Below, one piece after another: positions 42,642 to 52,602 of a stretch of DNA of 62,000 nt. The notes under the pieces are model-generated. The model worked only from the letters and a program-made list of their open reading frames with translations, searched no databases and was not told the origin of the DNA. This stretch comes from Apostichopus japonicus (lineage: Eukaryota > Echinodermata > Holothuroidea > Aspidochirotida > Stichopodidae). Positions within the stretch are counted from its first letter, which is position 1. The number at the start of each line of letters is the position of its first letter. The translations under genes and the position numbers were made by a program. Where the stretch lies: positions 15,798,265 to 15,860,264 of the forward strand of contig NC_092573.1 in NCBI RefSeq assembly GCF_037975245.1, in the 5' to 3' direction.

Positions 42642-42785
42642 CGTTTTGAACACATTTGTTGTCGCTGCTTTACGATCCTCCGAACATACCATTCACGTAC
42701 ACAGTAGACAAGTACACATACCACTAGTAGTTACTAAACAAAACACCGATCACAAGTGCGATATCAAATCAAAATTTCCTGTGAA

Positions 42786-43060
42786 ATGGCGGATTCAGAA
42801 CCAATTGCGGCAACCGAAGTTCAAAGTGATAATGGTTCTTCACTAGGCAGTGAAATTGGGCTATAATTAGAGTGCCCTTTCTCATATTCGAAGCAGAGAG
42901 TGAAGGCGATGATCATTCCAATATTGAACCGAACGTTGAGGGTGGAGCGGAGGTGTTAGAACCGTATCAGTTCGAGCCTGTTAAACGAGCCGAAATTGAA
43001 GCTCCACAACATATCGAAGAAGACATCCGTTCGAAACCATTGCAAGGAACATACAACGTG
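42786..43060 (+). pseudogene. Transposon cargo gene, first exon (P2X7-like-domain protein)
   Basis: Begins MADSEPIAATEVQSDNGSSL; after a frameshift near 42862 it continues with acidic sequence, EVLEPYQFEPVKRAEIE and a gtaaga donor at 43061. An acidic N-terminus followed by a PYxFEP motif is typical of invertebrate proteins with a P2X7 intracellular-like zinc domain. The middle of that domain (CxC..C cysteines) was not found between here and 43486. The broken frame marks a pseudogene. Confidence 0.6.
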
Positions 43061-43485
43061 GTAAGAATTTATTAACGAAGCATTTAAAAACAAAATCCAG
43101 TCCATTTTGTGCATGTGTTGTTGGAATTCGCGGAACACCCTAAACCGTATTGTGCGTTGTGTTACGGTAACTTACAACTCATATGTAGAGTGTGTAGTAC
43201 TAGTAGGGTTGTTGCATACTGAAAGTTTGGCTCGGGGATGTAAGTTGCTTTATGCAGCCATGCTAGGTAGGCATATGTGTTATTTCATACTCATTATTAC
43301 TTGGCTAGTACTTTGGCCTGGAGTTTTGCAAATCAATTTTCTGAAACAAAAGAATGTTTCATGATACACGGAAGGTGTAAAATCACAACAAATGTAACCA
43401 TAACTGTACATTGTATGCCTGCTTGTTATTGTGGACATCATGGCCAACATTAATACATTTTTAACTTTCATAAATTTTTTCCCAG

Positions 43486-43780
43486 GCAGTACAGATACAT
43501 AGCCTACGGTCAACAGGTTCAATGATACTTGGGGTTCCTAGCAAGACACGTCAGGGTTGTGCTACCATCATGTGCAGTCCAAAGGATCAGAAGTGATTTT
43601 CCAGCCAATGGTCATTACACTGGATTCAAGTTGCCAGGAGAAAACTCATTGTATAGGAAGCCTTGGTTGAGAAATTCCTCCAGGAACACCTTTTCTAAAC
43701 TACAATTGTGTTGGATTATCAACCGTCAGGGTTCCCTCAGTGTTGATATATTGAAATTCAAGACTTTTAATTCAGGATGA
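43486..43780 (+). pseudogene. Transposon cargo gene, last exon (P2X7-like domain end)
   Basis: After acceptor ttttttcccag the frame reads QYRYIAYGQQVQ, a TGA stop, then YLGFLARHVRVVLPSCAVQR and FPANGHYTGFKLP. The YRxIAYRQ ... LGR..RVVxPSCxV..IR..FP...G.YxGFK pattern is the C-terminal signature of the P2X7 intracellular-like domain family. These proteins are abundant and often transposon-associated in invertebrates; their function is not known to me. Confidence 0.7.
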
Positions 43781-45049
43781 AAAGGTTATTTTCCAGACCC
43801 AACATCAACAATGAAAGAAAAGGCATGTTTTGAAGCATTTGGACACAAGTATTGGCGTGACCGTGATGTCATATAATATGTGCATAAGGGAACGGGCATT
43901 GACCTTTTTAGGGGCATTGACCTCCCAGACGTTTGATTCGTACCTTTAATCTGGAAGCCAAAATATCCATATCACCAATGATATTTGACAGAATAGTCAT
44001 AATAAAGACCAATGGAGGCAGCAGAACTCTTGAATGTTTAGACTTTGTTTCTTCAGCAGCAGTTGGTTTGTTTTGTAGTCTTTCTTCAAAAACTCAGCAG
44101 TACACCCTGTTAATGGTCTTCGATTGTTTTAATGCGTGTGATGCTGTGTTTCACATTGCCCATCATCAGTGTTGTACGTGTCGTCGTGCTTGTGTAACAT
44201 TTTTGCATGTGAGTTACTTCGTGCAGTGTTTCTTGGTTTAAATAACCCTTTATTGTATTTGATTCTGGATTATTCTAATTAATTTGTCACAACAACGATT
44301 GATAGCGATGGACATGCAACTGCTTTGTAGGCTTAAAGCAAAAAAATTCATGTAAGTTGTTTTCTTTTAACCTCCTTTGATGTCACAAATCACATTAGTG
44401 TTATTTAAGAATGATAATGTTTATGGAAAGTACAGTTTTACTTTTATGTCATATAATACAATGATTGTTGTTAATGTTAGTTCAGATTGTCCAGAATGAC
44501 TGTCTAGAACTGATATTGAATAAATTTTGTTCAATGATTTAACACTTGAACTATGTTGTGTGAATTTTTGGCTCTGTGACTTTAAAATAAATCGCTTTGA
44601 GATTTAATTAAACACCCTTTGGAATAAAATCTTTTTACCTACCTATTTTGACCCATCCCCATTACCCCCACTCCCTCCACAACATAAAAAATGGTTTTCC
44701 TGGAATAGGAATAAGAAATTATTGCTATAACTAACTGATCCAGCATATTCCAGAAATAAATTGGGGCACTGAGATTTGTTCACAAGAAGATGTAACCCAT
44801 TGCTTCTGAAGCTAACCTCATAGCTTATTAGTATACAATAGAGCAATGAAGGGGGTGTTAATTTAGATGATACAGTAAAATCTCATCGTCTATTGCGACT
44901 TCAGTGTAGTAACGCTAATACTATAGTACTACTAGTGCTCGGCGCGCTACCTCCTAAGGATCGCCACTTGCCCCATTGGAGGTTTCCTGTTCCCCGATCT
45001 GGTCTTCAGAGTAGTTTTTTCTGGATTACTTGACAGAAGAATGACTCTT
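43781..45049. other. Transposon interior, no domain recognised
   Basis: AT-rich with several poly(A)-signal-like words (aataaa near 44520 and 44590, on the plus strand), consistent with 3' UTRs of the convergent cargo genes. No transposase motif was recognised on either strand. Confidence 0.45.
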
Positions 45050-45295
45050 TTATGTCGAACCGTTAAAGTCCATTTGTTTTATTTCATAACAAAAAGGAGG
45101 GATCGTAGTATGCTTCCGTGAAGTGTTCGCTTCATTCGGAGCTGCATACTGGCTAGGCCCAGTGAAATCGGCGCTGGTGTTGTGCACTAACTTGGTCATA
45201 ATCGCCGTGTTTTTTTCGTCCTTCAACCATGGATGAAGGCTAATTGCATGGGTAATGATATTTATGCAACCCCCAACAACACAACGGACCGGCAT
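45050..45295 (-). pseudogene. THAP-type zinc finger remnant
   Basis: Starts MPVRCVVGGC, then HAISLHPWLKDEK and FTGPSQYA. The frame then slips, and the expected CSxHF element is visible in another frame as SEHFTEAYYDPSFC. A THAP domain is C-x2-4-C near the N-terminus, a conserved P or W about residue 26, and C-x2-H; the order and spacing fit, with one Cys lost. THAP domains bind DNA and occur in P, Kolobok and related transposases. The rest of the protein is not recognisable. Confidence 0.72.
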
Positions 45296-45457
45296 TTCTC
45301 TCGGATAGTTTACAACAGTTGAAAAACAAACTTGAAATTTCTAACGATATAGCGTAATACAGTGGTTGTTCTCTCAGTGTAAATGTGCGTGTATATGGAA
45401 CGGTATGATCGTCGCGTATCCGATACATGCCTGGGCTTTGCACGTGTGTTCCTAACA

Positions 45458-45465
45458 TGACGTCA
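45458..45465. promoter_or_regulatory. CRE (TGACGTCA) site
   Basis: A perfect TGACGTCA about 160 bp upstream of the minus-strand THAP start. It mirrors the pair near the other end of the transposon. Confidence 0.45.
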
Positions 45466-45655
45466 TCATTGTCTTGTTGTGAAATCGCATTCTCAGATAT
45501 CTATTTTCGGATGCGAATATTAAAACGTTAATTACTAATTAGTCCTTGAGGTTTTCAAGGTGTTGAGGATAGTTTTGAACATAGATTTTCTCATAGATTC
45601 AGAGGAAGTTACTCTCGATGAGTTGGATTTTTCGTGTCATGGCCTCTTTAACGGT

Positions 45656-47690
45656 GCGGAAGACTCCTTGAAGAAAAAAGAAAAGAAAAAATAATTTATT
45701 TATATATAAACACATATACATAAATATAAATACAAATTAAATGTTCATTATATATAGTAATTACATACAGGTATAATTTGGTAGTAGTAAGTAACTAGCT
45801 AATATTTCCTTACACAACCACTTTTTAAAGGATGTGATTGACTTTTTATTCTTTAAATCGTTCGTTAGAAGATACCATGTTTTTGCTGCACGGTTCTGTA
45901 GGCTTAAAGTTCCAATGGTGTTATTGTAGAGATTATAGTGGGCATGATTAGCATGCCTCGTGTTATTATTATGTACATCTCTGTTACTACTTAAAAATAG
46001 TCAAAGGCAGCTGGTAGTTATCCATTCCAGGTCTTGTAGGCAGACAATGCAAGCTTAACTTTAATGAGATCGTGCAATTTTAGTAAGTTGAGTTTCTTAA
46101 ATATGGGACTGGTGTGCTCACGTGGGGCTGAGTGTGTTATGTGGCGAATGGCTGTCTTTTGGAGTATTATAAGATTGTTAAGGTTGGTGTTGTATGTACC
46201 AGACCAAATAATGGAACAATAAGTGAGATGCGGGACAATCAGGGTCTGGTATAGTGTTCTGAGTATGTTTTCCAATAGATAATATTTCAACTTAGATAAT
46301 AGCCAACATTCCATGCAATTATACTGCAAATAGTTGAAATATGCTTGCGCCAGCTCAGTTTACAATCAATATTTACATCTAAAATCTTAGTAGTAGAAAC
46401 TTGCTTAATTATTTTCCCGTCCATACATATATCTTTATTCCAAATTAGTGTATTACGAGTATTAAAGACAATGTATTTACTTTTTTTGTACATTTAGTGA
46501 TAATTTATTAGCTGAAAACCAATTACAAAATTTATTTAATTCAATTGAAACGTTGGAAAATAATGTGATTATGTTGTCGCTATCGAAGAAAATACTGGTA
46601 TCATCAGCAAAAAGAATGATTTTGGCTGGTTTGGAGACATGACAAATATTGCTAATATATAGAATAAATAACAAAGGACTTAAGACTGAACCCTGTGGAA
46701 CGCCGCAAAGAATTTTAGCAAAATCGGATTTAGAGTTTTTATACAAGGTATACTGATATCTGTTCGAAATATAGCTTTCAAGCCAGTTGAGAGTAGTTCC
46801 TCTTCCGTATAAAAATAATTTATTTATAAGGATGGTATGATCGATCGTGTCAGGTTTGTAGTAATACTACTAATATGAATCCGTTCGAATATAGAATATT
46901 TAAAAACGTAGTTGATTTGATTGCATTCGATAAATCAATATTATAATCACCCATTATGTACGTTTTGCAGTTTTTATTCGATATGATATTGAAAATAATT
47001 TCCAGATTAACATAAAACTCATCTAAAGAACCACTAGGTGGTATAGACAATGCCGATAAGAAATTTATCCTTTGAATTTATGTTAGTATAACCTCTATAA
47101 AGTGAGATTCTAGAGAATTATTAAAAATTGATAGGTCGGGTCTACAAATAAAACTTATATCTTTATGTACAAATAGGCAGACTCAACCGCCCCGTTCATT
47201 ATCACGATGCTTTTCAACAAGTTTGTAATTATCCATTTTAATTAGGGGAGAACAATTATCATTGAACCAGATTTCTGTGAATCCAATTGCCGTAAAGTCA
47301 TTATTTAATACAGAAATGAAAGTATTAATATCGTCAAACTTATTGTTTAGGCTACGACTGCTGCGGTGGTACAGTGATATACCGTAATGAGGAGGCAGAT
47401 TGTTATATGAGCCTATGTTATGGTACTTACACGAGACATTATTTTCCCTGAGGCCGTTATTATCGTGGAGTATAGGTGACGCCATCAGTGATAACAATAA
47501 TATTGGTAAGATAATGTAAATGGGTTTTTTGTTTGTTTTTTTGTTCTGATCGTTCCCTTTCCCTTGTATGATCATTACCTGGTGGTTGTGACGTTGGGCC
47601 TGGGGATGTTCTTCCTCTGTTGCTGACTTGTATTATTCTTCTTTACGACTGTCCAGTCTGCTCCGTCATTCTGCTCCGTATATATGGTTA
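45656..47690 (-). pseudogene. LINE ORF2 remnants of copy B
   Basis: Minus-strand RT fragments (LSWRKHISTICSIIAWNVG, FADDTSIFFDSDN, GVPQGSVLSPLL) and endonuclease fragments (YHRSSRSLNNKFDDIN, GFTEIWFNDN) are joined by a deletion near 46850 that removes the sequence equivalent to about 22050-23270 in copy A. Multiple frameshifts are present. Confidence 0.88.
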
Positions 47691-47829
47691 TCTTCTTTGT
47701 CATTTAAAACTAATTGACTCATTCGATCACTTAAATCTTTATTAATAAAGCAACTTTTAAACATGAGTTGTTATCGATACTGTAATGACCAGTAACACAT
47801 AAACAAAAACTGACATTGGAAAGTTAGAA

Positions 47830-48552
47830 GCCACGCCACTTTTCTGAATATGTATCCGACCTCGTTCTTTGTAGTTTTATTACGAAATGTACCTATACAC
47901 TCAAACGTTATTTCGTTAGTCCAACATGGCTGACATGAAAGGTGACAACGTTGTGTTGCAGCGAATATGTTACATGTTTAGAGAAGAGGAAGTTGCTAAT
48001 ATCCCACTTTATTTCCGTCAAGTTAAACGTATTGTCTGAGCAAAGAAAGCTGTAATTACCTGGTTCGGAAACGTTTCTTTGCATCGGTAATATTTTTATA
48101 CTCAATTCTCTTAGAAATAAAATTGATGGAAAAGAGCAAGACCTTCTCTGATGTTTTACTTGATTGGTTGTTGGTGTCAGGAAGTCGTGAACACTAGAAC
48201 AATTGATAACACTATTGTTCATGGAAACCAATGGAACAAAAGACAAAGTATCTTCACGTTTTCGACCGAGAGATGTTGAAGTAAACTCGGCGTTCGGGGG
48301 AGCCATGATGAATAAAGGAGAATAGGAGGGATTACCAACATCTTCGATTAAGCAAGTTAACATCAAAGTCTCATTAGTTGTCTCGTCAGTAAAGAAGACG
48401 GTATCTCGTGATGTGGTACAAATTGGAACTGATGATTTGAATTGTACATTCAATTCGATGGTCTTTTGATCAACGCTTGGTTCCAATTGGAGACAGACGT
48501 ATTCACCTGAATCGGCCCGGCTTATGTTATTGACATACAACGTGTGTTTTAC
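47830..48552 (-). pseudogene. Second Ig gene copy, 3' part
   Basis: Continues the V-like domain from LYVNNISRADSGEYVCLQLE through the second and third Ig-like regions, closely matching the intact gene at 17365-18441. A deletion of about a dozen bases after HNVVTFHVSHVG (near 47917) shifts the frame, giving GLTK and a stop, so the third domain and hydrophobic C-terminus are lost. The downstream coding sequence is still recognisable out of frame. The copy is thus doubly broken: by this frameshift and by the insertion at 48553. Confidence 0.9.
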
Positions 48553-49896
48553 CAGGGGCGTATCCAGGGGGGGCGCAACAGGCGCGCGCCCCCCCTATTG
48601 GCCGTCACCAAAAAAAAAAAAAGTTTAGCAAAAAAAAAAAAAAAAAAATTGATGACGACCTTTATGTGAGATGTCGGTGATCGCTCAACCCCCCCCCCCC
48701 CCCTCCCGTATGCTTTATTTTTTGTTTGCCAAAAAAAGGTTCTGGCGAAGTTCGGCGGCATAATAGTTTTAGAAACATAGATGGTAATTGTGTTTGTATT
48801 ATCACTATAAACACTAAATGACATGCCAGCCATACTAAATTGTGCATTTTGTGTCCATATTTACTGGAAATGTTGCTTATTATTAAGGTCGAAAAATGGA
48901 TCACATATGGCCATGGGCGGCGATCCTGGGTGGAGGGGGGATATATCCCCCCATGAAAATGGGTGGAGGGGATGTAATGCACCATATCCCCCCCCCCCCA
49001 CCAAATGCCAGGGATAAGAATATTTTCATGCCTACATTTATGCATCTTCGTTAATGTACGGCTCTTGTTTAGCTTCATTTCTCGCCTACCATAAACGCAG
49101 TGCGATCTTTTCAAATAAAGCGTCTTTATAAAGCAAAAATAGTTGACTGTAGGCTTCATTGGCCCTATAACAACAAAATGTATTATTGCGCCCACGGTAT
49201 TGATATAGTACATATATGCACCCTCATAGTATTCATATAGGCCCTATAGTAGGCCTACACACGTACATGTTCCCTCGAACAGCTGAGAATCTCATGTAAC
49301 CAGGGTAATGCTTAATACACGTTTTACCTGGATGCCCTAGCAATCGGTACCTAGGAATGTAACTATGTGTAATTGTGTATTGCATGTGTATAGGCCTATA
49401 ATAGCCTGCATGAGGCCATTTTCTTCATCGAATAATATAACAGAGCTCTCGAAAATTCTAACGTTGCGCCTGAAACAAGATTGACAGGGGCAATTTTCCC
49501 AAAATAACACCCGAAATTTAAAAAAAAAGTATTTTGGATCCTGATTATGAGATATTTCGGACATGACATCCCTATTTTAAAGTTGGGTACATGCCGCTTG
49601 GAAACCTCGGGAAGTGCCGTTTCCGGCCATCTAGAGGGTTTGTTAATCCCAAAATTTTCTTGTACGCTTCGCGGCAACTCATGGTGGCGCTACGCTTAGA
49701 TAGTCAACAAGGTCATATCCCCCCCCCCCCCCCACTCGGAAGTACGGATCGCCGCCAATGCATATGACACCATTTTGCATTTCAGCCCTTCTTTGAAAGC
49801 AAAAATTGTACACCCCTCCCCTTAGACCCATCCCCCAGGACGGCGATCATTCATGCCTGGCGCCCCCCCTATTGGAAAATCCTGGATACGCCCCTG
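48553..49896. mobile_element. Composite MITE inserted in Ig gene copy B
   Basis: Termini CAGGGGCGTATCCAGG and CCTGGATACGCCCCTG are flanked by a perfect 7-bp duplication gttttac (48546-48552 and 49897-49903). The intact Ig gene shows the empty site tgtgttttacgacatcg. Inside lies a second element (48912-49760). Two nearly identical copies occur at 51260-52602 (inverted) and 59911-61253. No transposase is encoded. Confidence 0.95.
48912..49760. mobile_element. Inner hAT-like MITE of the composite
   Basis: Begins catgggcggcgatcc and ends ggatcgccgccaatg, flanked by catatggc and catatgac, a degraded 8-bp duplication. It is the same family as the standalone copy at 10942-12135. Poly-C runs lie close to both ends. 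The shared palindrome lies at 49665-49697. Confidence 0.88.
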
Positions 49897-50179
49897 GTTT
49901 TACGACATTGTTTTCCATTCTGAGATACTTGTAGCGGAAAGTGGACGAGTCGTCCTTTAACTCCCAATTACTTACGATAACTTGATCACTTCCTCTCTCA
50001 GCCAGATTAAGGAATATCCAAACGGGATGTAATCCATTGATATTGCATTCTAGTGCAATGCTATTACCTTCTGTTATAGATCTTTCACTGAGTTGCTTGC
50101 CAAATATCGCTAAATCTCCTTGAGAGAACTTGATGACAAGAATGACTAAGAATGCTGAATGAGAAATGAGATGCTTCAT
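49897..50179 (-). pseudogene. Second Ig gene copy, 5' part
   Basis: Signal peptide MKHLISHSAFLVILVIKFSQ and the first half of the V-like domain (SITEGNSIALEC, WIFLNLAERGSDQVIVSNWE) run up to MENNVVK, where the MITE interrupts. Residues differ from the intact copy at many positions (for example NINGLHPVW versus FINGSHPVK), concentrated between the two V-domain cysteines. The frame itself is open up to the insertion. Confidence 0.9.
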
Positions 50180-50229
50180 CTTGAAATAGCATGTGACCAA
50201 TGCAACTCCAGAAAGAATAATAACCATTA

Positions 50230-51259
50230 AACATAGAAGTCAAGAATTAACTGTTTATAACTGTTTATGTTCTATGCATGTTATACAATAATTTCCGACT
50301 AGTCATCGTTAAGTCCATGCTATCATAATATATGGAAAGCGAAAGGGGAAAGACATGTTGTACATGCGTGTTCAATAACTTTTCCCCACGATAATTTTGA
50401 TTTGTTCCAATGTGATCGGGGCTTCTGAGTAAGGGAGGTTGTAATGGCCCTTTGTCTTCTAAATTCGTACAAATGTAATGCCTGGGGAAAGGATGTTCGG
50501 TGGTGACACTTCCTGGGGTGTGGTGATGGGAGCTCCGGGTCTCTGCCGGTGACAACAAGAATGGAAAAGACACGTTGGTTTTTGTACTAGTCCATTTATT
50601 ATATCTGCTAGCGTGTTCTCTGACACCGACTAGCGAGCTCTACGTAAAAAGGAAAGGAAAACAACGTCTCATAAGTAAAAGCCATTTACAAATAAGATAA
50701 AGTGAAAATCTTAACATTACAAGAATAAGGAGCAGCATGGCAAACATATAAGTAAGACACTTCAATAAAAAGTAAAACTTCGGGACGGTTACACTGAAAT
50801 CAGAATGTTCCTATAAAAGTTAATTAGGTATCTTGAGTAGTCCTTTAATAATAAAATACAGGGACGTCTCCTTTAACTACATGTGGTCATGTGACCATGC
50901 ACAGAGTGAACATTATTTAAGTCCACAATTCCGATTAGGAATTAACTTGAAACTAATTAATGGCAAAGCAAAAACAAATGCCGGTTATTCCCCTAATAAC
51001 CATTTGTTTGTCGGTTACTCCCCTTATAACCATTAATCCTCAACTTGTTACATATCAAAATGACAGCTATAACAGTGGTTGCATGTTAGCTAACTTTTCA
51101 AAGTTATAATGAAAAAGGTGTACATATTTCTCCGTCCCAAGAAATTAATCTCATTGAAAACCCAAGACAAGTATCCAATATTTAGTTAAAACAACATTTC
51201 AGTACACATTTATAACATGTCAATAAAAACAACTCGGCCTCAAGTTCACAATGACATTA
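50230..51259. other. 5' flank of Ig copy B and intergenic DNA
   Basis: 50265-50345 and 50386-50461 match the flank of the intact Ig gene (18705-18903), and the match ends at gtcttct. From about 50470 the sequence is unrelated to the first copy, and nothing was recognised in it. Confidence 0.6.
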
Positions 51260-52602
51260 CAGGGGCGTATCCAGGATTTTCCAATAGGGGGGGCGCCAGG
51301 CATGAATGATCGCCGTCCTGGGGGATGGGTCTAAAGGGAGGGGTGTACAATTTTTGCTTCCAAAGAAGGGCTGAAATGCAAAATGGTGTCATATGCATGG
51401 GCGGCGATCCGTACTTCCGAGTGGGGGGGGGGGGGGATATGACCTTGTTGACTATCTAAGCGTAGCGCCACCATGAGTTGCCGCGAAGCGTACAAGAAAA
51501 TTTTGGGATTAACAAACCCTCTAGATGGCCGGAAACGGCACTTCCCGAAGTTTCCAAGCGGCATATACCCAACTTTAAAATAGGGATGTCATGTCCGAAA
51601 TATCTCATAATCAGGATCCAAAATACTTTTTTTTTTAATTTCGGGTGTTATTTTGGGAAAATTGCCCCTGTCAATCTTGTTTCAGGCGCAACGTTAGAAT
51701 GTTCGAGAGCTCTGTTATATTATTCGATGAAGAAAATGGCCTCATGCAGGCTATTATAGGCCTATACACATGCAATACACAATTACACATAGTTACATTC
51801 CTAGGTACCGATTGCTAGGGCATCCAGGTGAAACGTGTATTAAGCATTACCCTGGTTACATGAGATTCTCAGCTGTTCGAGGGAACATGTACGTGTGTAG
51901 GCCTACTATAGGGCCTATATGAATACTATGAAGATGCATATATGTACTATATCAATACCGTGGGCGCAATAATACATTTTGTTGTTATAGGGCCAATGAA
52001 GCCCACAGTCAACTATTTTTGCTTTATAAAGACGCTTTATTTGAAAAGATCGCACTGCGTTTATGGTAGGCGAGAAATGAAGCTAAAAAAGAGCCGTACA
52101 TTAACGAAGATGCATAAATGTAGGCATGAAAATATTCTTATCCCTGGCATTTGGTGGGGGGGGGGATATGGTGCATTACATCCCCTCCACCCATTTTCAT
52201 GGGGGGATATATCCCCCCTCCACCCAGGATCGCCGCCCATGGCCATATGTGATCCATTTTTCGACCTTAATAATAAGCAACATTTCCAGTAAATATGGAC
52301 ACAAAATGCACAATTTAGTATGGCTGGCATGTCATTTAGTGTTTATAGTGATAATACAAACACAATTACCATCTATGTTTCTAAAACTATTATGCCGCCG
52401 AACTTCGCCAGAACCTTTTTTTGGCAAACAAAAAATAAAGCATACGGGAGGGGGGGGGGGGGTTGAGCGATCACCGACATCTCACATAAAGGTCGTCATC
52501 AATTTTTTTTTTTTTTTTTTTTTTTTTGCTAAACTTTTTTTTTTTTGGTGACGGCCAATAGGGGGGGCGCGCGCCTGTTGCGCCCCCCTGGATACGCCCC
52601 TG
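51260..52602. mobile_element. Composite MITE, inverted copy
   Basis: Same element as 48553-49896 in the opposite orientation, 1343 bp, with both CAGGGGCGTATCCAG termini. The flanks (gacatta and gattaca) share only attac out of register, so no clean duplication is left. The inner element is at 51396-52241. Confidence 0.93.
51396..52241. mobile_element. Inner hAT-like MITE (inverted copy)
   Basis: Termini catgggcggcgatcc and ggatcgccgcccatg are both intact. The flanks gtcatatg (51388-51395) and gccatatg (52242-52249) are an 8-bp duplication with one mismatch, made when the inner element entered the outer one. Confidence 0.9.

Larger units (their letters stand above)
42442..45647. mobile_element. 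TTAA-flanked DNA transposon (Kolobok- or piggyBac-like) with two decayed genes
   Basis: TTAA at 42438-42441 and 45648-45651 brackets 20-bp inverted repeats, AGTGGCCATGACACGAAAA at the left and the same with one mismatch (AGAGGCC...) at the right. The LINE copy at 59160-59200 gives the empty site gcttaacagtg. TTAA target choice fits Kolobok or piggyBac; the THAP remnant favours Kolobok, whose transposases have THAP domains. No catalytic domain was identified in 43700-45000. Inside are a plus-strand P2X7-domain gene and a minus-strand THAP gene, pointing at each other. Confidence 0.85.
42365..47700 (-). mobile_element. CR1/L2-type LINE copy B, split by a DNA transposon
   Basis: The LINE 3' end is at 42365-42441; the body resumes at 45648 and runs to about 47700. 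It shows the conserved 3' stem-loop, thumb and RT (CGVPQGSVLSPLLFILY, LFADDTSIFF near 46600), then, after an internal deletion at about 46850, endonuclease (MGDYNIDLS, FTEIWFNDN) and the ORF1 C-terminal end. It is 5' truncated and carries frameshifts, so it is inactive. Confidence 0.88.
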
